Shown piece after piece: positions 1 to 8,573 of a DNA stretch of 64,000 nt. The stretch comes from Streptomyces mobaraensis NBRC 13819 = DSM 40847 (GTDB lineage: Bacteria; Actinomycetota; Actinomycetes; Streptomycetales; Streptomycetaceae). The notes beneath the pieces were generated by a model. The model worked only from the letters and a program-made list of their open reading frames with translations, was not told the origin of the DNA and searched no databases. Within the stretch, counting starts at the first letter, position 1, and each line of letters starts with the position of its first letter. The stretch is from positions 5,109,501 through 5,173,500 of the forward strand of contig NZ_CP072827.1 of NCBI RefSeq assembly GCF_017916255.1, written 5' to 3'. A program made the position numbers and the translations under genes.

Positions 1-1456
1 CGTCCTTGTTGGCCTCCCAGTACCGCTGCTTCCACCGGCGGTCGGGGACCCGGCCGGGGACCTCGTTCGGCAGGTCGACCCCGGTGGTCGCGCCGAGGCC
101 GAACCGGTGGGCCGTCCGGTAGAACCAGTCGCCGGCGCCGCCCTTCGCCCGGAGTCCGCCGTCCGCGCGCCACTCGTCGTGGGCGAGCCGGTAGAAGACG
201 GTGTCGCAGGAGACCTCCAGGGCGCGGCCCAGGGAGATCGGGCCGTGGTTCGCCGACTCGAAGTTCTTGAAGACCTGGCTGCCGATCCGGTACGAGCTGG
301 AGCAGTCGTAGGGCCCCTCGTAGGAGTGGCCCGCGTCGACCGCGGCCGTGGTGGAGATCACCTTGAAGATCGAACCGGGCGCCGACTGGCCCTGGATCGC
401 CCGGTTGAGCAGCGGGTGGTGGGAGTCCTCGCCGGTGAGCTTGCGGTAGTCGGCGGCCGAGATGCCGCCCACCCAGGCGTTCGGGTCGTACGTCGGCGCG
501 GACGCCATGGCCACCACGCGGCCCGTCTTCGCCTCCATCACCACGACGGCGCCGGAGTCCGCCTTGTAGTTCTCGCCGGTGTTGTGGTCCCACTCCTTGC
601 GGGCGGCCTTCATGGCCTCGTTCAGCTCGTACTCGGCGACCCGCTGGACGCGGGCGTCGATGCTGGTGACGAGGTTCGAGCCGGGCACCGGCGGGTCGGT
701 CTCGGCCGTGCCGATCACGCGTCCCAGCTTGTCGACCTCGTGCCGGGTCACGCCGGCCCTGCCGCGCAGCACCTCGTCGTACTGCCGCTCCAGCCCGGAC
801 CGGCCGATCATGTCCGAGCGCAGGTACGGCGAGTCGCCGTCCTTGGCCCGCGCCACCTCCTCGTCGGTGACGGGGGAGAGGTAGCCGAGGACCTGCGCGG
901 TGTTGGCCTCGCCGGGGGCCGGGTAGCGGCGCACCGCCGTGGGCTCGGCGGTGATGCCGGGGAAGTCCTCGGCGCGCTCCCGGATCTGGAGCGCCTGCCG
1001 GGTGGTGGCCTTGTCGGTGATCGGGATCGGCTGGTACGGAGAACCGTTCCAGCACGGCCGTGGCGTCTTCGCGTCACACAGCCGGACCTTGGCCATGACC
1101 TCTTTCGGGTCCATGTCCAGCAGCCCGGCGAGCCGGGTGAGCACCGCCTTGCCGCGGTCCTTCGCCTTCGACAGCTCGGTCCGGGACGCGGAGACGACCA
1201 GGCGGCTCTCGTTGTCCGCGAGCGGCACCCCGCGCGCGTCGAGGATCGACCCGCGCACGGCGGGCTGGACGGACCGCTGGACGCGGTTGCCGGTCGCCTC
1301 CGCCGCGTACTCGTCCCCCTTGCGGATCTGGAGGTACCAGAGCCGCCCGCCGAGGGTCAGGAGCAACGAGAAGACGAGGATCTGGACGACGACGAGCCGT
1401 ATGCGGATCCGCTGCGTCCGGCCGCCGGTCTCCGGGATGTTGGTCACGCGCGGCAT
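1..1456 (-). CDS. Penicillin-binding protein 2 (class B transpeptidase), 3' end outside window
   Basis: Class B penicillin-binding protein that cross-links peptidoglycan on the outer face of the membrane. The 485 visible residues start at the ATG whose first base is 1456 (protein begins MPRVTNIPETGG). There is one membrane anchor (about residues 18-42), then a PBP dimerisation region, then the transpeptidase domain. The SxxK motif is PGSIFK with catalytic Ser362. The SxN-type motif is SCD at Ser416, as in PBP2-type enzymes. The KTG motif would lie beyond the left edge. It lies downstream of a D,D-carboxypeptidase gene on the same strand, with a 102-bp gap. The usual mreBCD neighbours are not on its 5' side, so it may be a paralogue of the mre-linked PBP2. 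Confidence 0.9.
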   Translation of the reverse strand, partial: MPRVTNIPETGGRTQRIRIRLVVVQILVFSLLLTLGGRLWYLQIRKGDEYAAEATGNRVQRSVQPAVRGSILDARGVPLADNESRLVVSASRTELSKAKDRGKAVLTRLAGLLDMDPKEVMAKVRLCDAKTPRPCWNGSPYQPIPITDKATTRQALQIRERAEDFPGITAEPTAVRRYPAPGEANTAQVLGYLSPVTDEEVARAKDGDSPYLRSDMIGRSGLERQYDEVLRGRAGVTRHEVDKLGRVIGTAETDPPVPGSNLVTSIDARVQRVAEYELNEAMKAARKEWDHNTGENYKADSGAVVVMEAKTGRVVAMASAPTYDPNAWVGGISAADYRKLTGEDSHHPLLNRAIQGQSAPGSIFKVISTTAAVDAGHSYEGPYDCSSSYRIGSQVFKNFESANHGPISLGRALEVSCDTVFYRLAHDEWRADGGLRAKGGAGDWFYRTAHRFGLGATTGVDLPNEVPGRVPDRRWKQRYWEANKD

Positions 1457-1558
1457 TCCCCCCACAGGAACCGAACAGTCGTACCAGCAGCAGAGCTTAG
1501 GCGACGTGGGGGGAGCGCGGCATCGGGGGGCGGGGCAGGCCCGTCCTTCGGTCGCGGA

Positions 1559-4500
1559 TCAGCCGATCCGGGTGATCCGCGTACCGAAGGACGGCTCCTT
1601 GAGCGCCGACTTCACCACGACGGGGACCTTCCCGGCCGCCGACCCGGGCCCGGGGGTGGCGATCAGCTCGCCGACGACGGTCCCGCGCTTGGCCGTACGG
1701 GCGAGGGCCCGTCCGCCGTCGCGGAAGGTGACGCGCACCCGCTGCCCCGGCAGGCCGACGACGGTGAGGTCCTTGGCGGCCACGACGGGCGTCCGGCCGC
1801 CGAACCCGTCGTCGACATGCCCGACGACTTGCCCCTTGCGCACGACGGTGGCGGTGGTCAGCCCCTTGCGCACGGCCGCGACGACCTTCCTGCTGTTCTC
1901 CAGCACCAGGGCGAGGCTGTTGGAGCCGTTCGGGTCCGGGCCGGTGACGTGCTGGTCCATCATCGTGCCGAGGACCAGCCGTTCCTTCCCGTCCACGGTG
2001 GCCCGCGCGGCCCACGACAACGTGCCGCCGGCGGGGGTGTTGGAACCGGTCTTGATGCCCTCGACGCCCAGACCGGCGGTGAGCAGCGGGGCGTTGTTGT
2101 TGTCGATGTGCCCGGCACCCGGGATGTCGGCCCCGACCATGGAGACGACGGACCGGAACGCCTCCGACTTCATCACGGCGTCGGCCAGCTTGAGCTGGTC
2201 GACGGCGGTGCTGACGGTCCCGCGGTCGAGGCCGCTGGGGTCGGTGTAGGTGGTGTTCCGCATGCCGAGCGCCTTGGCGGCGTCGTTCATCTTCCGGACG
2301 AACGCGGTCTCGTCCTTGGACTTGGTGTCCCAACGCGCCAGCATCCGGGCGATGTTGTTGCCCGACGGGATCATGAGCATCCGCAGCATGTCCAGCTCGC
2401 TGAAGCTCTGCCCTTCCTGGAGCCCCTCGACGCGGGACTCGTCCTCGGCCGTCCCGTCCGTCACGGTCTTGGCGTCGATCGTGATCCGCGGCCCCTTCTC
2501 GCCCTTGGCCAGGGGATGCTCGCGCAGCACCACGTAAGCGGTCATGATCTTGGCGACACTGGCGGTCGGAACGGGCTTCTCCGCCCCGAACGTCCCGACG
2601 GTCCCGCCCCCGGCGACCATGACGGCCCCCTGGCCCTTCTTCGGCCACGGAATGACGAACCGACCCCCCGGAACGGTGACCGTGGAAGCGGCCTCCCGCA
2701 CCTTCAACTCGGGCGAGGGCAACGGCCGCACCATCTGCACGACCAGAAACACGACGACGAGCAGCGCGAGCACACCCCCACCCAGCAGGACGGGCCGCCG
2801 CCGCGCGGCTTCCCGCGCCACGCCCCGCACACCGGCGTCACCGGACTCGGCACTCTCCGCCCCGGCACCACCGCCACTCTTGCCCACGACACCGGCAGGA
2901 CCGGGCGCGGGCACGGCGACCTTGACCGGCCCGGTGGCTTGGGGCTTGGTGCCCGCCGGGGACTTGGCGGAGGCGGCGGCTTGGCTCGATCCGCCGGTCT
3001 TGGGCTTGGCGTCTGTCGGGGGCTTTGCCGAGCCCGCGCCCGTGCCCTTGGTGGGAGCGGCGGCCTTGGACTTGGCATCCGCCGGGGGCATTGCCGAGCC
3101 TGCGCCCTTGGACTCGGCGGAGGCGGATGCCTTGCCCGCGCCGCGGGCGGCCTGGCCCCCGGCCCGGGGCACGGCCTTGCCCTGCGGCTCGGCGGGAGCA
3201 TCGGCCTCGGACTCGGCTTCGGCATCGGCCTCGCCCATGCCGCCGCGCTCGGTTCCGGTCTCCGCCGGCGCCTTGCCCCGGGCAGAGGGCTCCGACTCGG
3301 TGCCGCCGCTGACCGCGGCAGCGTTGCCGGTGGCGGCGGCCTTGCCCCGCCCGCCCGACCGGACGCCGTCCACGACGTCGCCACTCGCCGCCTTCACGCT
3401 GCCGGGCTCACCACCACTCGCGGCAGCGGCCACGTCCGCACCTTCGGTCCCGGAGGCACGGGCGGCGGCATCGCCTTCCGTACCACCCACACCGTCGGCC
3501 TCGGCCGCGTCCGCACCGCCGACAGGTCCACCGACCTTGCCCGTGGCAGCGGGCTCGCCCTCCCCGGACCGGCTGTCGGTGGCCACCCCGTTCGTGCCAC
3601 CGGATTCGGCCCCGGTGTCGCCTTGGTCCGTGCCGTCGCCGGTGGTTCCGACGGCAGAAGCACCGGCCGCGCCCTTGGCGGCGGGCTTGTCCGTCGCGGA
3701 CTTGCCGCGGGCCTCGGCCGTCTTCTTCGCACCGCTATCGGCCTCGGCTTCGCCCTGGCCCCCGACCTCGCCGGAGGCGACGGCGGCAGCGGTGCCGGGC
3801 TCGCCCTTCCCGGACTCGTCGCCGGTCTCGACTTCGGCCGCGTCCCGGTCTTCGACGGTGCCGGAGGCGACGGCGGCGAGGTCGCCCGCCTTGTCCGCGG
3901 CGCCGCGCCCGGACTTCCTGCCGGACTCGCCGGTCTCGTCCGTGTCCGTACGGGCCTCGTCCTGGTCTCGCGTCGTGGCCTTGCCCGCCGCGCCGGCTGT
4001 GGAACGTTCCGTGGATGCGGCGGGAAGCCGGTCGTCCGCAGGATCCGGTACGTCTTTGGCGTCCGCGGTGCGGGCGGTGCCCTTCGTAGCGCTCCCGGCA
4101 AGGGACTTGGGGCCGGCGCCGCCGCTCTTGGCCTCGGACCGGGGAGCGCCTCCGCTGCTCGCCTCGGCTCCGTCCGCGTCATCCGACGCGGCGGGACTGC
4201 CGACGGCGTCCGGGACGCGGACGGAGCCGTGCTCGGAGTCGGCTGAGGTTCCGCTGCCGGGGCGGACCTCGGTACCGGCGTCCGCCGCGCCATGAGCGGC
4301 GGACGCTTCGGCGTCGGCCTCGGTGTCGTCACCGGGCCGAGGGGCGCCCATGGTGTCGTCACCCGGCCGGGAGCCGCCCTCGGCGTCGGCGGTCACCTTG
4401 CCGGACACCTCGGCACGATTCCGCGCCTGGGCGCCGGCCGCCGCGTCGCGCGCGGTGTTCTGCCGGCGAGACTTCGCCTCGGACGCGTCGGAACTCCCGG

Positions 4501-4783
4501 TCGCCGGCCGGGCCGCCGCGGCCTCGGCGCCCGCGTCGGGCCCGGGCTCCGTCGTCCCGCCGGCGGACGCCGCGCGGTCGCCGGCGCGCGTACCGCCCTC
4601 GGCGGAATCGGCGGACTCGGCGTCCCGCTCGGCGCCCACCGCCGTCCCGGCCGCCCGCCCGCGCGAGGCGTCGGCACCGGCCCGTTCGGACGCGGCGCCG
4701 GACGCGGTCGCTTCACGTTCGTCGGAGGAGACGTCCGCCCGCGTCGGCTGCTCGTCGGGTGCGTCGGGGGATCGGCCCGCCAT
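1559..4783 (-). CDS. D-alanyl-D-alanine carboxypeptidase (S11) with giant low-complexity N-terminus
   Basis: Serine-type D-Ala-D-Ala carboxypeptidase of the PBP5/DacA family, which trims the terminal D-Ala of peptidoglycan stem peptides. The 1074-residue protein has three parts. Residues 1 to about 660 are Ala/Gly/Glu/Asp/Lys/Ser/Thr-rich and look disordered. One membrane span lies at about 662-685. The catalytic domain follows, with SVAK (Ser742-Lys745), SGN (Ser807-Asn809) and KTG (Lys911). With this topology the long extension is cytoplasmic and the enzyme extracellular. The ATG at 4783 follows AGGAG at good spacing. Typical S11 enzymes have about 400 residues, so the extension is the oddity. 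It contains degenerate repeats of a Lys/Pro/Thr/Gly-rich unit at about residues 570-640. Confidence 0.9.
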   Translation of the reverse strand: MAGRSPDAPDEQPTRADVSSDEREATASGAASERAGADASRGRAAGTAVGAERDAESADSAEGGTRAGDRAASAGGTTEPGPDAGAEAAAARPATGSSDASEAKSRRQNTARDAAAGAQARNRAEVSGKVTADAEGGSRPGDDTMGAPRPGDDTEADAEASAAHGAADAGTEVRPGSGTSADSEHGSVRVPDAVGSPAASDDADGAEASSGGAPRSEAKSGGAGPKSLAGSATKGTARTADAKDVPDPADDRLPAASTERSTAGAAGKATTRDQDEARTDTDETGESGRKSGRGAADKAGDLAAVASGTVEDRDAAEVETGDESGKGEPGTAAAVASGEVGGQGEAEADSGAKKTAEARGKSATDKPAAKGAAGASAVGTTGDGTDQGDTGAESGGTNGVATDSRSGEGEPAATGKVGGPVGGADAAEADGVGGTEGDAAARASGTEGADVAAAASGGEPGSVKAASGDVVDGVRSGGRGKAAATGNAAAVSGGTESEPSARGKAPAETGTERGGMGEADAEAESEADAPAEPQGKAVPRAGGQAARGAGKASASAESKGAGSAMPPADAKSKAAAPTKGTGAGSAKPPTDAKPKTGGSSQAAASAKSPAGTKPQATGPVKVAVPAPGPAGVVGKSGGGAGAESAESGDAGVRGVAREAARRRPVLLGGGVLALLVVVFLVVQMVRPLPSPELKVREAASTVTVPGGRFVIPWPKKGQGAVMVAGGGTVGTFGAEKPVPTASVAKIMTAYVVLREHPLAKGEKGPRITIDAKTVTDGTAEDESRVEGLQEGQSFSELDMLRMLMIPSGNNIARMLARWDTKSKDETAFVRKMNDAAKALGMRNTTYTDPSGLDRGTVSTAVDQLKLADAVMKSEAFRSVVSMVGADIPGAGHIDNNNAPLLTAGLGVEGIKTGSNTPAGGTLSWAARATVDGKERLVLGTMMDQHVTGPDPNGSNSLALVLENSRKVVAAVRKGLTTATVVRKGQVVGHVDDGFGGRTPVVAAKDLTVVGLPGQRVRVTFRDGGRALARTAKRGTVVGELIATPGPGSAAGKVPVVVKSALKEPSFGTRITRIG

Positions 4784-5505
4784 CCATGTCTCCTACGTCG
4801 CGTGTCCTGGTGCCGCGGGCCGGTGTCACGCCCGGCGGACCCGGCGGTCCACGACTGAGACACTCAGGTGCGCCCGAGCACCGCGAACGCGGGAAAGGAC
4901 GGTGTGGAGAGACGCCGGGAACCGGACTCCGCACAGGCCCTCCCCCTGGGCCTGAAGGCCGTTCACCGTACGGCGGCGTCAGCGTAACCGATCACTGTTC
5001 GACGCCGTCCCGTCCGCCCGGCCCAGCCGACGAGGCCGCAGCCGGAGGGCCCTGTGTCTCAGGCGCTCCCGGCCTGTCGACGGTTTTGAACAGCGTCGCC
5101 GCCACTCGCGGCCGGAGCACGTTGTCGGAAACCGTGCCGCACCCTCGCCGCCGATGGACAGACGGCAATAGGAGGGCTTCGCCGCGCTCATACGCGGACT
5201 GGCGTGTCCGCTCGGTGGCACCGCCCGTCGTCTCCGCCAACGTCATGCACCGGAAGACCGTCGCCAGCGGCGAGCACACGGTTCTGCTGGGCAGTCCCGC
5301 CCTCGCGGGCCCGCGAGACCATGCGCGCCCGACAGGGGCGCTGCTCGAGAGCGTGGGAAGCACCGGTGTCGCCCCGTCGGGGGCATCCGCGGTGAACTGG
5401 ATCCGGCCTCTGGTTCTGTCCGGCGGGAGGCTACGAGGCGCGGCGGCGGCTGCGTTGTCGCGGGAGCTGTCTTTGCCGCGATCGCCTACCGGATAGATTC
5501 GCCTC
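4784..5505. other. Gene-poor interval, no convincing gene
   Basis: This 720-bp stretch separates the divergent carboxypeptidase and ATPase genes. Open frames exist on both strands, but none has a recognisable domain, a good ribosome-binding site or convincing codon bias. Its right end carries the ATPase promoter. It may include the left boundary of an acquired segment. Confidence 0.5.
5494..5499 (+). promoter_or_regulatory. -10 element TAGATT of ATPase-TOPRIM cassette
   Basis: TAGATT lies 6 nt before the ATG at 5506, with TTTGCC about 16 nt upstream as a possible -35. No Shine-Dalgarno sequence lies in between, so the transcript is probably leaderless. Confidence 0.5.
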
Positions 5506-6741
5506 ATGCCCAGCCGCCTCCTCGAACTCCACGTCGAGAACTTCCGAAGCCTGCGAGACGTGACCGTCCCGCTTGGCCCGCTGACCGTCCTGGTGGGGCC
5601 GAACGGTGTGGGCAAGTCGAACGTGCTGAAGGTTTTCGATTTTCTTGCCGACATCATTCGCACGGACCTTCAGCCGGCGCTCGACGTGCGCGGCGGCTTC
5701 GACGAAGTTGCCTTCTGGGGTGGCGTCAAGCCCCCCACCTTCATGCGCGTCCAATTGAAAGCGACCTGGACGAGCAACTCCACACTTAATGCGCCTGACC
5801 AGTACAGTCTCACGATCCGGCGACGATCCCTGCCGGCGAACCGGGACAGCAGCCGGGCCGCCTACACCCTGTCCCGTGAGGAGAGCTTCGTATTCAAGCG
5901 AACCCAGGGGAGGGGACGGCGCATCACCATTTCCGGCGAGGAAGCGCGCGTGGTCGACAGGCGCGCGGGCAAGGAGGAAGGCGGCGGGAGGTTCGGTATC
6001 CGCAGACTGAGCAGTGGCTTGTCCACGCTTCCCAGGCTCGGTCCCGCGGACGGCGGTGACGAGGTGACCCGCGTTGCGGAACGCCTCTCATCCTTTCGGG
6101 TCTTCGACGTCGATGTCGCCGCGGCTCGTATGCCCACTCGGCTGCGTGCCGCAGACATGGATACGCTGGCGTCCCATGCCGAGAACCTCGCTGCTTTCCT
6201 GATCAACCTCAGTGGGCGTGAGGAGATCTGGGAGAACCTGGTCGAAGACGCCCGGCGGGTGCTGCCGCAACTGGAGAGCATCGAGTTCGAGGAGGCCGGC
6301 GGTTCGACCGACCAACTGACGGTCGTTCTGCGCGAGCGAGGCCTGCGCCGCCTGACCCCTCTGGCCGATGCCTCTTACGGCACGGTCCGCTTGTTGGGGC
6401 TGCTCGCCCTTCTCTACGATCCTCACCCGCCGGCCTTCACCTGTATCGAGGAGATCGATCACGGGCTGCACCCGCAGGCGCTGGAGCTCATCGTGGAGCG
6501 GCTGCGGGAAGCCTCTGAGCGTACGCAGCTCATCGTCGCCACTCACTCTCCCGCCCTCGTGAACCGGCTTCGACCTGACGAGTTCGTCGTCTGCGACCGG
6601 GACGATGGAGGCGCATCGGTCATTCCGGCGCTCACGGCGACGGAAGTCGAGGAGATCGTCGAGGAGTCGGGAGACCAGCCACTCGGCGAGCTCTGGTTCG
6701 CGGGCGTGCTCGGCGGCGACCTTACCGGGGGAGCGCTGTGA
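5506..6741 (+). CDS. AAA/ABC-type ATPase (OLD/RecF-like, AAA_21), putative defence ATPase
   Basis: A 411-residue P-loop ATPase of the OLD/AAA_15/AAA_21 class. Walker A is GPNGVGKS (residues 31-38), after the typical LHVENFRSLRDV opening. A signature-like segment SYGTVRLLGLLALL precedes Walker B, TCIEEIDHG (Glu315-Glu316, Asp318). The H-loop is ATHSP (His347). The insert between Walker A and the signature is consistent with the dimerising or coiled-coil region of this class. The stop overlaps the next start by 4 nt (GTGA), so the two genes are translationally coupled. By family analogy (OLD, PARIS AriA, RloA) it would sense or unwind DNA and gate its TOPRIM partner; this is inference. Third codon positions are less GC-rich than in neighbouring genes, suggesting acquisition. 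Confidence 0.85.
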   Translation: MPSRLLELHVENFRSLRDVTVPLGPLTVLVGPNGVGKSNVLKVFDFLADIIRTDLQPALDVRGGFDEVAFWGGVKPPTFMRVQLKATWTSNSTLNAPDQYSLTIRRRSLPANRDSSRAAYTLSREESFVFKRTQGRGRRITISGEEARVVDRRAGKEEGGGRFGIRRLSSGLSTLPRLGPADGGDEVTRVAERLSSFRVFDVDVAAARMPTRLRAADMDTLASHAENLAAFLINLSGREEIWENLVEDARRVLPQLESIEFEEAGGSTDQLTVVLRERGLRRLTPLADASYGTVRLLGLLALLYDPHPPAFTCIEEIDHGLHPQALELIVERLREASERTQLIVATHSPALVNRLRPDEFVVCDRDDGGASVIPALTATEVEEIVEESGDQPLGELWFAGVLGGDLTGGAL

Positions 6742-7403
6742 GCGGCAGAGGCCGGGGAAGTGGCTCGCGCGGCAGTTCCCCAAGCAAAGTGATTGTTCTC
6801 GCCGGTGAGGACCAGAACGACTGCGACATCATGGCGGCTTTGATACGTGCGCACCGCCCCGACTTGTGTGCGGCTGCCAAGCTGGTTCGCATCAATGACC
6901 CCGTGCGACTGCGCAAGAAGTCCGGCGCCGATCTGAGCGCGGCGGTAAAAGCGCTTGTCGGTAAGGCGCGGGCCAAGGCGCTGCAGCAGAAGGCGCAGCT
7001 TCTCGGGTTTGTCGTCCACGAAGACCTGGATGGATTCACCGATCCCCACTACAGCAAGGTCCGTGCAGCGGTCTCCGCTGAACTCGACCGTCAGTGCACG
7101 AGCTTCCACCACACTGCGCTGGCGCTTGCCGCCTGGGAATCGGAAGGCTGGCTACTCCTCTTCCCGGATGCTTTCCCGCACGTACGCCCCAGGTGGAAGG
7201 TTCCCCCTCGGCTGCGGGGAAGGGACATGGGCCGGGTCAAGGAACCCAAGGAGGAACTCAAAGGACAGCTCGGGTCACCGCGCTTTCGCGAGAGCGACGG
7301 CCCCCTGGTCGCGCGTGCCGCTTTGGAGCATGGTCTGATTCGCGCCCCCGAGGGCGAAAACGACTCGTACATGGACTTCGTCGAGGAGCTCAGGAACTGG
7401 TGA
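6738..7403 (+). CDS. TOPRIM-like DUF4276-type protein, partner of the ATPase
   Basis: A 221-residue protein starting at a GTG that overlaps the ATPase stop. It looks like a stand-alone TOPRIM fold. An N-terminal strand ends in Glu24 (VIVLAGEDQND), and a second hydrophobic strand ends in an acidic pair, Asp96 and Asp98 (FVVHEDLDGF). This matches the E...DxD metal-binding pattern of TOPRIM nucleases and DUF4276/DUF4435 proteins. A downstream segment WESEGWLLLFPDAF resembles the conserved Glu/Trp...Asp region of DUF4276. With the ATPase it forms a two-gene module analogous to AriA-AriB (PARIS) or AbiL-type systems. The family assignment is from motif recognition only, and the function is inferred. 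Confidence 0.7.
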   Translation: MSGRGRGSGSRGSSPSKVIVLAGEDQNDCDIMAALIRAHRPDLCAAAKLVRINDPVRLRKKSGADLSAAVKALVGKARAKALQQKAQLLGFVVHEDLDGFTDPHYSKVRAAVSAELDRQCTSFHHTALALAAWESEGWLLLFPDAFPHVRPRWKVPPRLRGRDMGRVKEPKEELKGQLGSPRFRESDGPLVARAALEHGLIRAPEGENDSYMDFVEELRNW

Positions 7404-7578
7404 GCACCCGGGTACCGGAGGCCGTGCAGGGTTCCGACAGGTGCCGCTAGGTCTCGTTCGCGGGGTTCGCCCACGAAAGATGGGCGGGGACGTTCACGGC
7501 CCGGGCCGGCTCAAGGGAACAAGTCAACGTCCCGGTCCGTGGCGCCCGTCGGCGGCCGGATCCATCCACGCATACGGG

Positions 7579-7614
7579 AAAACCCCGCCTCACCGGTTTC
7601 GGTGGTAGGCGGGG
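7579..7614 (-). terminator. Rho-independent terminator downstream of tRNA-Arg
   Basis: An 8-bp stem (7583-7590 with 7607-7614) has a short inner ACC/GGT extension and, read on the minus strand, is followed by TTTT (7579-7582). It lies directly 3' of the minus-strand tRNA gene. Confidence 0.65.
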
Positions 7615-7636
7615 CTTTCCGGCACTTCCTGCGAAG

Positions 7637-7708
7637 TGCCCCCGGCAGGATTCGAACCTGCGCACACGGCTCCGGAGGCCGTTGCTCTATCCCCTGAGCT
7701 ACGGGGGC
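7637..7708 (-). tRNA. tRNA-Arg (anticodon CCG)
   Basis: A 72-nt cloverleaf on the minus strand. The acceptor stem GCCCCCG pairs with CGGGGGC, and the D-arm has GCTC/GAGC. The anticodon stem ACGGC/GCCGT encloses the loop CTCCGGA, giving anticodon CCG. The T-arm is GCAGG-TTCGAAT-CCTGC. The discriminator base is A and the CCA end is not encoded. It would decode CGG. A TACTGT hexamer (minus strand, 7755-7750) upstream is a possible -10. tRNA genes are common integration targets, and the ATPase-TOPRIM cassette lies on its 3' side. Confidence 0.97.
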
Positions 7709-7870
7709 GTGTCTTCCGTTCGCGGTCTCGCTCGCGGCGACAGGAAGAACAGTACCAGCTCCGGGCGGGTGATCCGTAACGGGTTCCGGAACGGGCGCCG
7801 GTGGAGGGAGGCCGGGTCGCTCTCGGGGGTGGAAGTGGGGAAAACCCGGACGCGGTGCGGTGGGCGCGCC

Positions 7871-7876
7871 TACCCT
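7871..7876 (+). promoter_or_regulatory. -10 element TACCCT, leaderless response regulator
   Basis: TACCCT (TAnnnT) lies 6 nt before the GTG at 7883, with no Shine-Dalgarno sequence between. This is the arrangement of an actinobacterial leaderless promoter. Confidence 0.5.
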
Positions 7877-7882
7877 CGGGGT

Positions 7883-8380
7883 GTGCCTGGCTTGCCCGGC
7901 CGGGTCCTCGTTGTCGACGACAACAGGGTCATCCGGCAGTTGATCAGGGTCAACCTCGAGCTCGAAGGCTTCGAGGTCGTGACCGCGGCCGATGGTGCCG
8001 AGTGCCTGGAGATCGTGCACCGGGTGCGCCCCGACGTCGTGACCCTCGACTTCGTGATGCCCCGGCTCGACGGCCTGCGGACGGCGGCGCGGTTGCGGGA
8101 CGATCCGCGGACGCGGGACATACCCATCGCCATCATCAGCGCCTGCACGCAGCTCGAAGCGGAGGGCGGGCGGTCCGCCGGGGTGGACGCGTTCCTGGCG
8201 AAGCCCTTCGAACCGGCGGAGCTCGTGCGGACGGTGTGGGGGCTGCTCCTGGGGCGCGGGGTGCGTGACGGGGGCGACGGGGAGGCGGGGGAGACGGCGC
8301 CCGGTGACGCCGGGGCCGGAGCGGGGACGGGGACCGGGGCCGGGACCGGGACCGTGGTGCGGCCCACCGGCTGCCCATGA
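7883..8380 (+). CDS. Single-domain response regulator
   Basis: A CheY-like receiver of 165 residues. The acidic pair is Asp12-Asp13, the phosphoacceptor is Asp56 in VTLDFVMP, and the conserved Lys lies in FLAKPFEP. There is no DNA-binding output domain. After the receiver comes only a Gly/Thr/Ala-rich tail of about 40 residues. No histidine kinase gene is adjacent, so it is an orphan that would act by protein contact. The GTG start was chosen because the receiver begins right after it (PGLPGRVLVVDD) and because of the -10 element immediately upstream. The open frame extends further upstream but runs into the tRNA gene. Confidence 0.85.
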   Translation: MPGLPGRVLVVDDNRVIRQLIRVNLELEGFEVVTAADGAECLEIVHRVRPDVVTLDFVMPRLDGLRTAARLRDDPRTRDIPIAIISACTQLEAEGGRSAGVDAFLAKPFEPAELVRTVWGLLLGRGVRDGGDGEAGETAPGDAGAGAGTGTGAGTGTVVRPTGCP

Positions 8381-8560
8381 GAACGGATCGGCGTGACGAC
8401 GGACCAGCGTGACGACGGACCGACGTGGCAGCGGCCCGCCCTGGCGACAGCCCGTGTTCGGCGGACCGGCGTGAGGCCGATCGCCCCCGAGGACGGATGT
8501 AGGGGGCATGTCCGGGGAACATCGGGGAAACCGGCTGGCGGAGCGACCCGCTTCCTCCCC

Positions 8561-8566
8561 TAGGCT
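8561..8566 (+). promoter_or_regulatory. -10 element TAGGCT, leaderless start of ArgS-like gene
   Basis: TAGGCT lies 7 nt before the GTG at 8574. No ribosome-binding site lies in between, which supports leaderless initiation and the choice of this GTG. Confidence 0.5.
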
Positions 8567-8573
8567 TGCCCCT

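Noticed and set aside
107..4246. A 1379-codon plus-strand open frame rich in Gly/Ala/Arg
   Set aside because: It is antisense to the PBP2 and carboxypeptidase genes. High GC at third positions keeps opposite-strand frames open, and it has no domain or start signal.
4992..5663. A 223-codon minus-strand frame between the carboxypeptidase and ATPase genes
   Set aside because: It overlaps the start and promoter of the ATPase, lacks a ribosome-binding site and shows no recognisable motif.
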